64,000 bases of DNA from Sphingorhabdus wooponensis (lineage in GTDB: Bacteria; Pseudomonadota; Alphaproteobacteria; Sphingomonadales; Sphingomonadaceae), in NCBI RefSeq assembly GCF_003933235.1, contig NZ_RWJI01000001.1, positions 750,001 to 814,000 on the forward strand, in the 5' to 3' direction. This document shows positions 19,703 through 29,660 of the stretch, in pieces. Position numbers and translations under genes: made by a program. The notes under the pieces were generated by a model. That model had not been told where the DNA came from, ran no database searches, and worked only from the letters and a program-made list of their open reading frames with translations. Each line of letters opens with the position of its first letter. Positions within the stretch are counted from its first letter, which is position 1.

Positions 19703-20694
19703 GCCCAGCCCTCCTGACCGCGTGCCTTGCGGGTCAATATGTCGAGACAGGCCATCCGCACCGCAACGCCCATTTCGACCTGCTCGGTAATGGCGGAACG
19801 GTCGACATGGTCCGCAACGCTGCTGGCAATTTCCACGCCCCGGTTCATGGGGCCGGGGTGCATGACAAGCGCGTCCGGCTTGGCCAAGGCTAATCGCCGT
19901 TCATCCAAGCCATATAGATGGAAATATTCACGCGGGGACGGAATGAAATCGCCCTGCATCCGTTCGTTTTGCAGACGCAGCATCATGATAACATCGGCCC
20001 CGTCCAATGCGGCATCGAAATTGGTAAAGGGAATGGCGCCAAATGCCTCAATCCCGCTGGGCATAAGGGCAGGGGGCGCAACCACGCGCACTTCTGCGCC
20101 CAAAGATTTTAGGCAAAACAGGTTTGAACGGGCCACGCGGCTGTGCAGCACATCGCCGCAAATAACGACGGTTTGACCCTCAACCTTCCCCTTGCGGCGC
20201 AGGATGGTCAGCGCGTCGAGTAAGGCTTGGGTCGGATGTTCGTGGCTGCCGTCGCCAGCGTTGAGGACAGGGCAATCTACTTTGCTGGAAATGAGCTGCA
20301 CTGCGCCTGAACTGCCATGGCGAATCACAATGGCGTCGGCGCGCATGGCGTTAAGCGTCATGGCCGTGTCGATCAGCGTTTCGCCCTTTTTCACGCTCGA
20401 TTGCGCCGCGTGCATATTCACCACGTCCGCACCAAGCCGCTTTCCAGCGATTTCAAAGGATAATAAGGTGCGCGTTGAATTTTCGAAAAAGGCGTTGATG
20501 ATGGTCAAGCCGGATAGCGTGTCAGCATGTTTTGCCGCGCCAGCGCGGTTCAGCTTAACCCATTGCTCCGCCTCTTTAAGGATGTAGAGAATTTCCCACG
20601 GCTGAAGTCCGGCGATGCCAAGCAAATGCTTGTGCGGAAAGGCATCCGACCCGCTAGGAAAGCTGTCGGCTGCGAAAGGTGTTGTCCACGTCAT
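19699..20694 (-). CDS. pyrB: Aspartate carbamoyltransferase catalytic subunit
   Basis: A 331-residue enzyme that joins carbamoyl phosphate and aspartate in pyrimidine synthesis. The carbamoyl phosphate loop reads [13 protein letters not shown], and [12 protein letters not shown] and [12 protein letters not shown] follow as expected. The ATG at 20694 is chosen because the longer frame to 20760 adds an unconserved N-terminus. The gene overlaps the dihydroorotase-like gene by four bases, as in bacteria whose PyrB and PyrC' form one complex. No regulatory pyrI is adjacent. Confidence 0.96.
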   Translation of the reverse strand: MTWTTPFAADSFPSGSDAFPHKHLLGIAGLQPWEILYILKEAEQWVKLNRAGAAKHADTLSGLTIINAFFENSTRTLLSFEIAGKRLGADVVNMHAAQSSVKKGETLIDTAMTLNAMRADAIVIRHGSSGAVQLISSKVDCPVLNAGDGSHEHPTQALLDALTILRRKGKVEGQTVVICGDVLHSRVARSNLFCLKSLGAEVRVVAPPALMPSGIEAFGAIPFTNFDAALDGADVIMMLRLQNERMQGDFIPSPREYFHLYGLDERRLALAKPDALVMHPGPMNRGVEIASSVADHVDRSAITEQVEMGVAVRMACLDILTRKARGQEGWA

Positions 20695-20775
20695 TAAAGC
20701 GATGCCCTTAATAGGGATTTGGGTGAGACTCAAATGATTTGTCGGCGTCTTCCTGACCAAAGCCTATTTCAGCCA

Positions 20776-21237
20776 TCACCCGCTGGTCAGCGCATCAATT
20801 GCGCCTTGCAGGATGAACGCCGCCGCACCGCTGTCGATTTTCTCCGCGCGTTTGGCGCGGCTCATGTCTGCGGCAATCATGTCGCGTTCGACCGCTTGGG
20901 TGGACCAACGTTCGTCGCGCAGCAAAATCGGAAGGCCCAGATCGACGATATTTTTTGCAAAAGCCCGGCTGGACTGGCTGCGTGGGCTTTCGCTGCCGTC
21001 CATGTTGAGCGGTAAGCCAATAACAATCCCGCGCGTTGGCCGTGTCGCAATCGCCGCCTTTAATTCGAATTTATCCTTCGTAAACTTGGCGCGCTTAATG
21101 AGGTCGGCGGGTGAGGCGAAAGTCCAGCCAGCATCACAAAAGGCCGTGCCTATGGTTTTGCTACCGATATCAAGCCCAATTAAAACACCGCCGTCAGTCA
21201 GTTGATCGCGGAAACTGGCAACCGATACAAAAATCAT
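20776..21237 (-). CDS. ruvX: Putative pre-16S rRNA nuclease / Holliday junction resolvase homologue YqgF
   Basis: A 153-residue RNase H-like protein. It has the family's first catalytic segment [15 protein letters not shown], a central [12 protein letters not shown] and the LRDERWST motif. YqgF acts in maturation of the 16S rRNA 5' end and was earlier named a resolvase. The ATG at 21237 overlaps the stop of the upstream gene (ATGA), which decides the start against 21264. It lies about 80 bases before pyrB on the same strand. Confidence 0.93.
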   Translation of the reverse strand: MIFVSVASFRDQLTDGGVLIGLDIGSKTIGTAFCDAGWTFASPADLIKRAKFTKDKFELKAAIATRPTRGIVIGLPLNMDGSESPRSQSSRAFAKNIVDLGLPILLRDERWSTQAVERDMIAADMSRAKRAEKIDSGAAAFILQGAIDALTSG

Positions 21238-22343
21238 TTCTGCAGATATTTCTTTAAGCGCCATGTCGCATCCGCACGCACATTGGCCCAGAATAAGGGA
21301 AAATCATACACATGGTAATTGTTGCCGGGTAGCACATAAGAGCCAATCTCCGGCGGATCGCCAATCAGCAGAAAGCCTTTGGTGTCGCATCTTGCCGGCA
21401 CGGCACCCACAATCAATTCGCCGGTTTCCAATTTATCATCGGGTTTTAACGTCCCCAAATTGGCTTCCACCGAAGCTGCAGGCTTCGCGCCGCCATTGAG
21501 CGGGTTTGTGCATAGCATTGCCGTGTCCTTGCGCGGCGTGCCGTTAAATCCGGTTGTGGCGTTGTAGACTTTGACTATCCGGTCATATTCGGCCGGCACG
21601 GCAAAGCTTTGCCACGCCATGATGCAGCCGGTGTCATCGGGGCCAGCGCAGGCGGGGAAGCCCATTTGTGGCATGTCAGCCGTCACTGAAATTGGCCATC
21701 CCACGGCATAGACCGCGACAATGCGTTTGGCGATGGGTTTGCCCGCTACGCGGTCCTTGAGCAAATGTGTGAGGTGCAACGCGCCCTGGCTATGGCCCGC
21801 CAAAATGATCGGGCGGTCCTTTTGCACCTTTGCGGTAAATTCATCAAAGGCCAGAAGAACGTCTTGATAGGCAGCATCCAACGCTTGTTGACCCTCCGGC
21901 TTGCTGGTCAGAAACGCGCCAATCGCCGCCTGACGATAACGGGGTGCCCACATTTCACCTGCACTGGCCAAGGGTGAGGCAAGGCCGCGTAGGAACATGC
22001 GCGCGCGGTCCTGCGATTCTGGATCATTGAGGGGCGCATTCCAATAATCCCGGCTGATATAGGATGTCGGATGCACGAAGAATATGGCGGCAGACCCAGG
22101 TGCATCGGGTTTCGCCGCACCGCTTGGCAGCCAATTGGCTGGATTGTCTGTTTTGCCGGGACGCGCAAACCACATGTCATTGCCCTCATATTTGCTGGGT
22201 GCAAAGGCAGGTTGCGGTTCAAATTTGGCTGTGGGAACAAAGGCAAGTTCGGTCAGCTCGCTTTCATAAATGCGAATGACAAAGCCACCCGCAATGACAA
22301 GAACGGTAAGCGCTGCGACGATATAAAGAAATTTACGTGCCAA
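21234..22343 (-). CDS. DUF3089 family alpha/beta hydrolase-like membrane-anchored protein
   Basis: A 369-residue protein. An N-terminal hydrophobic helix ([19 protein letters not shown]) anchors or exports it. The core matches DUF3089 proteins of the alpha/beta hydrolase fold, with [10 protein letters not shown] and the nucleophile elbow [15 protein letters not shown]. Cysteines in [12 protein letters not shown] and in MLCTNPLN could form disulfides, which fits a periplasmic location. The substrate is unknown. It overlaps ruvX by four bases. Confidence 0.85.
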   Translation of the reverse strand: MARKFLYIVAALTVLVIAGGFVIRIYESELTELAFVPTAKFEPQPAFAPSKYEGNDMWFARPGKTDNPANWLPSGAAKPDAPGSAAIFFVHPTSYISRDYWNAPLNDPESQDRARMFLRGLASPLASAGEMWAPRYRQAAIGAFLTSKPEGQQALDAAYQDVLLAFDEFTAKVQKDRPIILAGHSQGALHLTHLLKDRVAGKPIAKRIVAVYAVGWPISVTADMPQMGFPACAGPDDTGCIMAWQSFAVPAEYDRIVKVYNATTGFNGTPRKDTAMLCTNPLNGGAKPAASVEANLGTLKPDDKLETGELIVGAVPARCDTKGFLLIGDPPEIGSYVLPGNNYHVYDFPLFWANVRADATWRLKKYLQK

Positions 22344-22483
22344 GTGTATGTCCCAAGATTTTGATGCGATTTACCCGATTAGATGGAAATAGCATCGGAA
22401 AATTGAACGGGGGATGAAAGATTAGCTCTTTACCCCAAGCTTTTCCGTTGAAGCAATGCAGGCGCAATGCTAGCGGCGGGCTT

Positions 22484-22771
22484 ATGTCTGTAGATAAAGA
22501 TACCGTGAATAAAATCGCACGGCTTTCGCGTATCGCGATTAGCGATGCTGAGGCTGACAAAATGGTCGGCGAGCTCAATGGCATTTTGGCCTGGGTGGAG
22601 CAATTGGGAGAGGTCGACGTCACTGGCGTCGAGCCGATGACAGCCGTCATCGCCAATAAGCTGCGCCTGCGCGATGATGTTGTGACCGATGGCGATGTGC
22701 GCGACAAAGTGCTCGCCAACGCACCAGCCAAGGAAGGCAGCTTCTTTGGCGTGCCGAAGGTGATTGAATAA
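22484..22771 (+). CDS. gatC: Aspartyl/glutamyl-tRNA amidotransferase subunit C
   Basis: A 95-residue subunit that holds GatA and GatB together. It begins [20 protein letters not shown], and the segment VEPMTAVI follows as in the family. The frame is open to 22448, but the ATG at 22484 gives the family N-terminus. It overlaps gatA by one base (TAATG). The GatCAB complex converts Glu-tRNA-Gln and Asp-tRNA-Asn to the amidated forms. Confidence 0.95.
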   Translation: MSVDKDTVNKIARLSRIAISDAEADKMVGELNGILAWVEQLGEVDVTGVEPMTAVIANKLRLRDDVVTDGDVRDKVLANAPAKEGSFFGVPKVIE

Positions 22772-24255
22772 TGACTGATTTTTCCAGACTCGGTGTGGTC
22801 GCTATCCGTGATGGCGTGGCCAAGGGTGACTTTAAGGCTGTGGAAGTCGCAGAGGCGCTGAACGCGCGCGTATCTGCGGCAAAGGCCTTGAATGCTTTCA
22901 TCGTGGAAACCCCTGAAAAAGCCATAGAGGCTGCGCAAGCCGTCGATGCTGACCGCGCTGCTGGCAAGCCGCTGGGCAAAATGGCCGGCGTGCCCATTGG
23001 TATGAAGGATTTGTTCTGCACCGAAGGCGTGCAGACAACCGCCGCAAGCCACATATTGGAAGGCTTTGTGCCAACCTATGAATCCACCGTGTCCGCCAAT
23101 TTGTGGAAGGCCGGTGCAGGGATGTTGGGCAAGCTGAACCTTGACCAATTCGCGATGGGTTCGTCGAATGAGACCAGCTATTTTGGCAATGTTATCTCGC
23201 CTTGGCGTCGCAATGACGGCAGCACGGCGGCATTAGCGCCCGGTGGATCGTCGGGTGGTTCGTCTTCCGCCATCGCCGCGCGGCTTTGCCCTGCAGCGAC
23301 GGGGACAGATACTGGCGGATCGATTCGCCAGCCTGCGGCTTTTGTTGGCATTAGCGGCATTAAGCCTACTTATGGCCGTTGCTCACGCTGGGGCGTCGTG
23401 GCCTTTGCAAGTTCTTTGGACCAAGCTGGCCCGATGGCGCGCGACGTGCGCGATTGCGCGATCATGTTAGAAGCTATGGCAGGTTTTGATCCGAAGGATT
23501 CGACCTCGCTCGATTTGCCGGTGCCCGCATGGGAAGCTGGCCTAAACAGTGACCTGAAGGGCAAGCGTATCGGTATCCCCAAGGAATATCGTCTCGATGG
23601 TATTGACGAAGATATCGCCAAAATGTGGGATAATGGCATATCTTGGTTGAAAGATGCAGGCGCGGAAATCGTCGATATCAGCCTGCCGCATACCCAATAT
23701 GCGTTGCCAGCTTATTACATCATCGCGCCTGCCGAAGCGTCATCGAACCTTGCGCGCTATGACGGCGTGCGCTTCGGTTTGCGCGACTTACCAGAAGGCG
23801 CAGGCCTGCAAGACATGTATGCCGCGACCCGCGCCGCTGGCTTTGGCGAGGAAGTCCGCCGTCGCATCATGATCGGCACCTATGTGTTGAGCGCTGGTTT
23901 CTACGACGCATATTACACGCAAGCGCAGAAGGTTCGCGCCTTAATTGCACGCGATTTCGAAAATGCATGGGCAAGCTGTGACCTCATCCTCGCGCCAACC
24001 GCACCAAGCGCGGCGTTCGGATTGGGCGAAAAAAATGCCGACCCATTGTCGATGTATTTGAACGACGTATTCGCTGTGCCCGCTTCACTGGCTGGTCTGC
24101 CTGCCATGTCCGTTCCCGGCGGCCTGAGCAAAGATGGCTTACCATTAGGCCTGCAAATTATCGGCAAAGCGCTGGATGAACAGTCGGTGCTCAACGCGGG
24201 CCTCGCGATTGAACAGCGTTCAGGATTTACGGCGGAAGCCGGAGAGTGGTGGTAA
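22771..24255 (+). CDS. gatA: Aspartyl/glutamyl-tRNA amidotransferase subunit A
   Basis: A 494-residue amidase-signature protein that releases ammonia from glutamine. The catalytic Lys/Ser/Ser triad is in [14 protein letters not shown] and in the stretch [20 protein letters not shown], followed by [12 protein letters not shown]. Its length is typical. It lies between gatC and gatB, with gatB starting one base after its stop codon. Confidence 0.98.
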   Translation: MTDFSRLGVVAIRDGVAKGDFKAVEVAEALNARVSAAKALNAFIVETPEKAIEAAQAVDADRAAGKPLGKMAGVPIGMKDLFCTEGVQTTAASHILEGFVPTYESTVSANLWKAGAGMLGKLNLDQFAMGSSNETSYFGNVISPWRRNDGSTAALAPGGSSGGSSSAIAARLCPAATGTDTGGSIRQPAAFVGISGIKPTYGRCSRWGVVAFASSLDQAGPMARDVRDCAIMLEAMAGFDPKDSTSLDLPVPAWEAGLNSDLKGKRIGIPKEYRLDGIDEDIAKMWDNGISWLKDAGAEIVDISLPHTQYALPAYYIIAPAEASSNLARYDGVRFGLRDLPEGAGLQDMYAATRAAGFGEEVRRRIMIGTYVLSAGFYDAYYTQAQKVRALIARDFENAWASCDLILAPTAPSAAFGLGEKNADPLSMYLNDVFAVPASLAGLPAMSVPGGLSKDGLPLGLQIIGKALDEQSVLNAGLAIEQRSGFTAEAGEWW

Positions 24256-24256
24256 T

Positions 24257-25723
24257 ATGAGTGAATACCGCATCCAAGGGAATACCGGCGCGTGGGAGGT
24301 CGTAATTGGCCTTGAAGTTCATGCGCAGATAACCAGCGAGTCTAAGCTGTTTTCGGGCTCTTCGACGGGCTTTGGTGCTGAACCGAACAGCCATGTTAGC
24401 CTCGTTGACACGGCCATGCCGGGCATGTTGCCCGTGCCAAACCGCGAATGCCTGCGTCAGGCCGTCCGTACCGGCATGGCAATCAATGCGCAGATCAACC
24501 GCTGGTCGCGTTTTGACCGTAAAAATTATTTCTACGCCGATTTGCCGCAGGGTTACCAAATTTCGCAGCTCTATCACCCGATTGTAGGTGAGGGCGAAAT
24601 TGAGGTAACGCTCAACGAAAAAGACCCCGATAGCCCGACCAAGAAAATTGGTATTGAGCGCATCCATGTTGAGCAGGACGCAGGCAAGTTGATGCATGAC
24701 CAGCATCCAACGATGTCCTTCGTTGACCTTAACCGTTCGGGCGTGGCCTTGATGGAAATCGTCTCGCGCCCGGATATCAGCAGCCCGCAGGAAGCCGGCG
24801 CGTATCTCAAGAAATTGCGCTCCATTCTGCGTTATGTTGGCTCATGCGACGGCAATATGGAACAAGGCTCCATGCGTGCCGACGTCAACGTATCGGTGCG
24901 TAAGCCTGGCGGCGAATTGGGTACGCGCACCGAGACCAAAAACGTCAATTCTATCCGCTTCATGATGCAAGCCATTGAGTATGAGGCGCAGCGTCAGGTG
25001 GATCTGATCGAAAGCGGCGGCGCAGTGGTGCAGGAAACGCGCCTGTTTGACCCCAATAAAATGGAAACGCGGTCGATGCGGTCAAAAGAAGACGCGCATG
25101 ATTATCGCTATTTCCCCGACCCCGATTTGCTGCCCGTGGAACTCGACGACGCGTTTCTCGAGGAATGCCGCGCATCCTTGCCAGAGCTTCCCGATGCCAA
25201 GCGTGCGCGCTATGAGGCGATGGGCCTGACAGCCTATAACGCGGCCGTTCTGACGGCAGAGGCCGAAACGGCATTCTGGTTTGAAGATTTGCTGGCGCAA
25301 GGCGTGGATGCCAAGCAAGGGTCCAACTGGTTGATGTCCGAATTGTTCGGCGCGCTGAACAAAATGGGCAAGACTTTGGACGAAAGCCCAGTCAATCCCA
25401 AGCAAGCCGCCGAATTGCTCGGCCTCGTTGCCGATGGTACGATCAGCGGCAGCATCGCGAAGCAAGTTTTTGAAATCATGCTCGAAACGGGGCAGGCCGC
25501 ATCGGCCATCGTCGAAGAAAAGGGCTTGAAGCAAACCAACGACACGGGCGCGATTGAGGCGGAAATCGCCAAGATCATGGCCGCGAACGAGGACAAGGTT
25601 GCGGAATATCGGTCCGGTAAGGACAAGTTGTTCGGCTTCTTCGTCGGCCAAACGATGAAGGCTATGCAGGGCAAGGCCAATCCGCAAATCATCAATGATT
25701 TGCTGAAAAAGGCTTTAGGGTAA
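24257..25723 (+). CDS. gatB: Aspartyl/glutamyl-tRNA amidotransferase subunit B
   Basis: A 488-residue kinase and tRNA-binding subunit. The signature [11 protein letters not shown] and the long [18 protein letters not shown] stretch are present, and the C-terminal YqeY-like domain ends in [10 protein letters not shown]. It activates the misacylated tRNA by phosphorylation before amide transfer. The frame extends upstream into gatA, but the ATG at 24257, just after the gatA stop, is the natural start. Confidence 0.98.
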   Translation: MSEYRIQGNTGAWEVVIGLEVHAQITSESKLFSGSSTGFGAEPNSHVSLVDTAMPGMLPVPNRECLRQAVRTGMAINAQINRWSRFDRKNYFYADLPQGYQISQLYHPIVGEGEIEVTLNEKDPDSPTKKIGIERIHVEQDAGKLMHDQHPTMSFVDLNRSGVALMEIVSRPDISSPQEAGAYLKKLRSILRYVGSCDGNMEQGSMRADVNVSVRKPGGELGTRTETKNVNSIRFMMQAIEYEAQRQVDLIESGGAVVQETRLFDPNKMETRSMRSKEDAHDYRYFPDPDLLPVELDDAFLEECRASLPELPDAKRARYEAMGLTAYNAAVLTAEAETAFWFEDLLAQGVDAKQGSNWLMSELFGALNKMGKTLDESPVNPKQAAELLGLVADGTISGSIAKQVFEIMLETGQAASAIVEEKGLKQTNDTGAIEAEIAKIMAANEDKVAEYRSGKDKLFGFFVGQTMKAMQGKANPQIINDLLKKALG

Positions 25724-25827
25724 GCTGTCTGTGCGGGGGTGCGGTGGTTTCGCCGCTTCTCCCCTTGCCCCGCAGCGGCTTTCCCGTTAGAGGCTCCCGT
25801 CGTTTGTTAAATGGCAGCTTTTGGTAA

Positions 25828-25912
25828 GCGGGCGTGGCGGAATTGGTAGACGCACCAGATTTAGGTTCTGGCATCGCAAGGTGTGGGGGTTCGAGTCCCT
25901 TCGCCCGCACCA
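25828..25912 (+). tRNA. tRNA-Leu (anticodon UAG)
   Basis: The acceptor strands GCGGGCG (25828-25834) and CGCCCGC (25902-25908) pair perfectly, followed by discriminator A and an encoded CCA. The anticodon stem CCAGA/TCTGG encloses the loop TTTAGGT, giving anticodon TAG at 25862-25864, which reads CUA and other CUN codons. The T arm GGGGGTTCGAGTCCC-type sequence is present and a variable arm of class II size fits leucine. The preceding gap (25724-25827) holds no gene that I can support. Confidence 0.97.
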
Positions 25913-26005
25913 CGAAAAAGGGGAATTTCCCGGCTGTCGTTGAACCCGAAAGCCATTAACAGTTTTTGGCAGGCCAGCGGGTCTGTCGTAGATAGAGAAG
26001 AAAAC

Positions 26006-27505
26006 ATGCAGACCGTCGAGACACAGAATGAAGGCCTGAAGCGCGCTTATCGCATGATGATTACCGCAAAGGACGTTGAATCCCGCATCGATGCCGAGGT
26101 GAAGAAAATTGCACCTCAAGTGCGTATGCCCGGCTTCCGTCCCGGCAAGGTTCCCGCCAATCTGGTTAAGAAGATGCATAAGGATTCGCTGCTTCAGGAC
26201 GCGCTGAACAGCTCGATCCAAGAAGGCGTCCAAAAGGCCATTTCTGATCATAAATTGCGTCCAGCGACTCAGCCGCATGTGCATCTGGGCGAAGATTACG
26301 CGCCGGGCAAAGACGCGGTTGTTGATTTCCATCTAGAAGTGCTTCCCGCAATTGCCGCGCCATCGATAGACGGCATCACGCTTGAGCGCCTGACTGTTGA
26401 AGTGAGCGATGCGCAAGTGGACGAATCGATCCTGAAGCTTGCCGAAGGGCAAAAGAGCTTTGAAGCGGCAGACAAGAAATATGCTGCGAAAATGGGCGAC
26501 AGCGTAGTTATCGATTTTGAAGGCAAGGTTGACGGCGTGCCTTTCGAAGGCGGTAAGGGCGAAGGCATGGCCGTTGAGCTTGGCTCTGGTCAGCTGATCC
26601 CTGGTTTCGAAGACCAATTGGTTGGCGTGAAAGCCAATGACGAGAAGGTTCTGAACGTAACCTTCCCAGACGATTATAATGCTGAGAACCTGAAGGGTAA
26701 GGCGGCAACTTTTGACATCGTCGTCACCGAAGTGCGCAAGCCCGTTGAAGCCAAGGCAGATGACAATCTTGCCAAGATGTTCGGCCTGGATGGCATCAAC
26801 AAGCTCCGCGAGTTGATGAAGGTTCAAGTTGAGCAAGAGCATAACGGTCTGACGCGTACATATATGAAGCGCCAATTGCTGGATCAGCTTGCGGCCGGGC
26901 ATGATTTCGACGTGCCACCTTCCATGGTTGAAGCGGAATTTGCCCAGATTTGGGCGCAATTGGAGCAAGAAGCTGCGCGCGAAGAAGATGCCGAAGCTGC
27001 GAAAAAGGAAATGGAAGCCGAGCGCGAAGAGTATCGCGATATCGCCGTCCGCCGCGTTCGCTTGGGCCTGCTCCTCTCGGAAATCGGCCAAGCCAATGGC
27101 GTTGAAGTGAGTGCGCAGGAAATGAACATGCTCGTGCAGCAAGCTGCACAGCAATATCGCCCTGAAGACCGTCAGCGTTTCGTGCAATATCTGCAGGAAA
27201 ACCCAATGGCAGCTGCACAATTGCGTGCGCCTTTGTTTGAAGACAAGGTTGTCGACTTCCTGTTCGAGAAGGCGACCGTAACGGACAAGGCTGTGGCTAA
27301 GGACGTGCTGGAAGCCGCGATTGAAGCGGAACCAGATGCAAAGCCTGCCGCTAAGAAAAAGGCACCTGCCAAAAAGGCCGCCTCAAAGGATGAAGCGCCT
27401 GCCAAGGAAGCCAAGCCTGCTGCAAAGAAGGTTGCTCCTAAAAAGGACGTAGATACAGCGCCTGCGAAAAAGGCACCTGCCAAAAAGGCTGCGCCAAAGA
27501 AATAA
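26006..27505 (+). CDS. tig: Trigger factor with Lys/Ala-rich C-terminal tail
   Basis: A 499-residue ribosome-associated chaperone and peptidyl-prolyl isomerase. The ribosome-binding signature is RMPGFRPGKVP. The FKBP domain covers about residues 155-240 (GDSVVIDFEGKVDGVPFEGG). The helical chaperone domain follows to about 440. The last 55 or so residues are an added tail of repeated AKK, PAKK and KPAAKK units, which standard trigger factors lack. The ATG at 26006 follows an AGAGAAG ribosome binding site; the longer frame overlaps the tRNA and is rejected. Confidence 0.96.
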   Translation: MQTVETQNEGLKRAYRMMITAKDVESRIDAEVKKIAPQVRMPGFRPGKVPANLVKKMHKDSLLQDALNSSIQEGVQKAISDHKLRPATQPHVHLGEDYAPGKDAVVDFHLEVLPAIAAPSIDGITLERLTVEVSDAQVDESILKLAEGQKSFEAADKKYAAKMGDSVVIDFEGKVDGVPFEGGKGEGMAVELGSGQLIPGFEDQLVGVKANDEKVLNVTFPDDYNAENLKGKAATFDIVVTEVRKPVEAKADDNLAKMFGLDGINKLRELMKVQVEQEHNGLTRTYMKRQLLDQLAAGHDFDVPPSMVEAEFAQIWAQLEQEAAREEDAEAAKKEMEAEREEYRDIAVRRVRLGLLLSEIGQANGVEVSAQEMNMLVQQAAQQYRPEDRQRFVQYLQENPMAAAQLRAPLFEDKVVDFLFEKATVTDKAVAKDVLEAAIEAEPDAKPAAKKKAPAKKAASKDEAPAKEAKPAAKKVAPKKDVDTAPAKKAPAKKAAPKK

Positions 27506-27527
27506 TCTCTTCGATATTAGATGAGGC

Positions 27528-27558
27528 AAAAAGGGGGATGCGATGCGTCCCCCTTTTT
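27528..27558. terminator. Rho-independent terminator after tig
   Basis: A perfect 11-base-pair stem (AAAAAGGGGGA with TCCCCCTTTTT) encloses a nine-base loop. The stem's own A and T runs make it capable of working in either direction. It lies 23 bases after the tig stop. Confidence 0.9.
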
Positions 27559-27617
27559 GTATCTGCTAAGGCGATAGCCCCTTGTTGGCAGCCAAGGCAC
27601 ATGGCACATGTTGCGCT

Positions 27618-28727
27618 ATGTTGAACTTTGTATTCGCCTTGGTCGCGCCATCAATCACGATATCGCCGTCCGTTGCGCCCCTTCCGATTGTGACGACGGT
27701 CAGCCCCACTGAGAGGTCTGCGCGGCGTCAGGCCGTGGTTGTAATGCAGCCTATGTCAGGCCGTTGCGGTGATGCACCACTCGATATTTCCCGTGTCCAA
27801 ACGCCAATGGCCGACCTCGTCTGGACCGGCAGCAATTCGGACCAGCCAGTGCAGCTGCGCTTTCGCATTGATGAAAACGGTCGCCCACTTGGCATAATGC
27901 GCGACCCGGCGGGCTATGGCGCAATGGCAGACTTAGCGCCGTCACTTGCGGCAAGCCGATTTGAGCCGAATGCCATTCGAGACGAATGCGTCATTGCCTA
28001 TCAAACTAAACGCAGTAGCATCGTGGATGCGGACATCCACGCTCTGATAGGCTATTCGATTTTTGCGCAATCTCGGCCACCCAAAGAGCTGTTTGAACGC
28101 GTTGCACCCAAGGGATCTGACTGCAGCACACGGCAGTCAGCGGTGTTGCTGCGTGCATTTCCCGATTTTGAAAAAATCCCCGCGACACCAGGCCGGTCCA
28201 ACTGGAGCATGGTGCAGTTTGACATTAACGATGCGGGAAAACCCGTGCGTCTGCGAATATATGAGACAACGGGCAATAAAGCGCTTGATAAAGCCTCGTT
28301 AAACGCCGTGGCACAATCGCGCTTTGCCAAAGGTGCGAAGCAGGGGTGCCTCTATCCTTACACGCGGCACAGTGGCAAGCTGATTGCGCCGGAAAGCAAA
28401 GAACTTGATGTATATCGCTACGAAGACAGTAATTGTCCCCAAGCCGTCGAATGGAAATCGCAGCCCACATTGATATATCCGGAAAATTTCCGCCGGCGCG
28501 ATATTGAAGGCTGGGCCGTGATTGCATTTGATCTCGCGCCGTGGGGCGCGGTCGGTAATACTAAGGTCGTCGCTGCCGAACCTGCCGCTGAATTTGGAGA
28601 GGCCGCGCAAAGGATCGTCTCTGCCAGCACAACTGCGCCATCCATGCAGGGCTACAGCAATTGCGTTGTGCGAGTGCGCTATGCCATGCAGAAGCAGGAT
28701 CGCGACACACAATTGAAAGTCGATTAG
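27618..28727 (+). CDS. TonB C-terminal domain-like protein
   Basis: A protein of about 369 residues. Near the C-terminus, the segment IYPENFRRRDIEGWAVIAFD and the following strand-helix pattern match the TonB C-terminal domain. A similar but weaker unit (WSMVQFDINDAGKPVRLRIY) occurs about 110 residues earlier. There is only a weak hydrophobic segment at the very start (NFVFALVAPSI), so it is probably exported rather than a full TonB with a long proline-rich linker. It may read or transmit force or simply be a periplasmic binding protein. The start is uncertain: TTG at 27582 is the alternative. Confidence 0.65.
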   Translation: MLNFVFALVAPSITISPSVAPLPIVTTVSPTERSARRQAVVVMQPMSGRCGDAPLDISRVQTPMADLVWTGSNSDQPVQLRFRIDENGRPLGIMRDPAGYGAMADLAPSLAASRFEPNAIRDECVIAYQTKRSSIVDADIHALIGYSIFAQSRPPKELFERVAPKGSDCSTRQSAVLLRAFPDFEKIPATPGRSNWSMVQFDINDAGKPVRLRIYETTGNKALDKASLNAVAQSRFAKGAKQGCLYPYTRHSGKLIAPESKELDVYRYEDSNCPQAVEWKSQPTLIYPENFRRRDIEGWAVIAFDLAPWGAVGNTKVVAAEPAAEFGEAAQRIVSASTTAPSMQGYSNCVVRVRYAMQKQDRDTQLKVD

Positions 28728-28825
28728 GTCGTCAAATGAGGAAGAAGTAATCGAATTTGTGAATGATTAGACTGTGGCGCGTGACCAAGTGCTCCAATTC
28801 ATCCCCAAACTTAACCGTTTTCCTG

Positions 28826-28855
28826 CTTGAAACTTTGCTTGCCCGCGCCGATGTA
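28826..28855 (+). promoter_or_regulatory. Candidate RpoH (sigma-32) promoter of clpP
   Basis: CTTGAAA at 28826-28832 and CCGATGTA at 28848-28855 are separated by 15 bases. This resembles the heat-shock promoter pattern CTTGAAA / CCCCAT-T and lies about 40 bases before the clpP start. clpP is commonly RpoH-dependent, and rpoH itself is in this window. Found by eye; no score was calculated. Confidence 0.4.
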
Positions 28856-28893
28856 GGCGAAGAGGCATAAACATAACATCTTAGAGGTATTTC

Positions 28894-29526
28894 ATGCACG
28901 TTCCTTTTGATCCCGTCCAAGCATTGGTCCCCGTCGTAATCGAGCAATCGAACCGTGGGGAGCGCAGCTGGGACATTTTTTCGCGGCTTTTGCGCGAACG
29001 GATCATTTTTGTGACGGGCGAAGTGGAGGACAATATGGCCTCCGTCATCACAGCGCAGCTCTTGTTTCTCGAATCGGACAATCCGAAGAAAGACATCTGG
29101 ATGTATATTAACTCTCCAGGCGGCGTGGTTACGGCGGGTATGGCGATCCACGACACGATGCAATATATCCGCCCGAAAGTCGGCACTGTTTGCATTGGCC
29201 AAGCGGCGTCTATGGGCAGCTTCCTACTCGCAGCGGGCGAACCCGGCATGCGCGTTGCGTTGACCAATTCCCGGATCATGGTGCATCAGCCTTCCGGCGG
29301 CGCACGCGGCATGGCGTCGGATATTCAGATTCAGGCGAACGAAATCCTGCGGATCCGCAAGCGTATGAACGACCTATATGCGAAATATACCGGCAAGCCA
29401 TTGAAGGATATCGAAAAAGCGATGGACCGCGATACATTCCTTGAAGCAGAAGAAGCAAAGGCATTTGGCCTTGTGGATGAGGTGTTCGACAAGCGGCCAG
29501 CCAATGCGGAAGCCGACGCAAGCTGA
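28894..29526 (+). CDS. clpP: ATP-dependent Clp protease proteolytic subunit
   Basis: A 210-residue serine protease that forms the two-ring ClpP barrel. The catalytic serine is in [14 protein letters not shown], the histidine in [13 protein letters not shown], and the aspartate further on in the [10 protein letters not shown] region. The N-terminus [19 protein letters not shown] is typical. ClpX, its unfolding partner, is encoded 134 bases downstream on the same strand. Confidence 0.98.
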   Translation: MHVPFDPVQALVPVVIEQSNRGERSWDIFSRLLRERIIFVTGEVEDNMASVITAQLLFLESDNPKKDIWMYINSPGGVVTAGMAIHDTMQYIRPKVGTVCIGQAASMGSFLLAAGEPGMRVALTNSRIMVHQPSGGARGMASDIQIQANEILRIRKRMNDLYAKYTGKPLKDIEKAMDRDTFLEAEEAKAFGLVDEVFDKRPANAEADAS

Positions 29527-29660
29527 CAACATTGTCGATAGTTTTCGTAGATTTGCCGTGATGGCATTGTCCTTATTGGGCTATTGCTAAATCGGAACGC
29601 ATCTTTAGGATGTTGATTTAATAAGGTGCGTTTGAAGTTGGCGTGCAAGCAGGACATTTT

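Noticed and set aside
26333-27220. Open frame of 295 codons antisense to tig
   Set aside because: Fully inside the trigger factor gene in antisense, with no motif or ribosome binding site.
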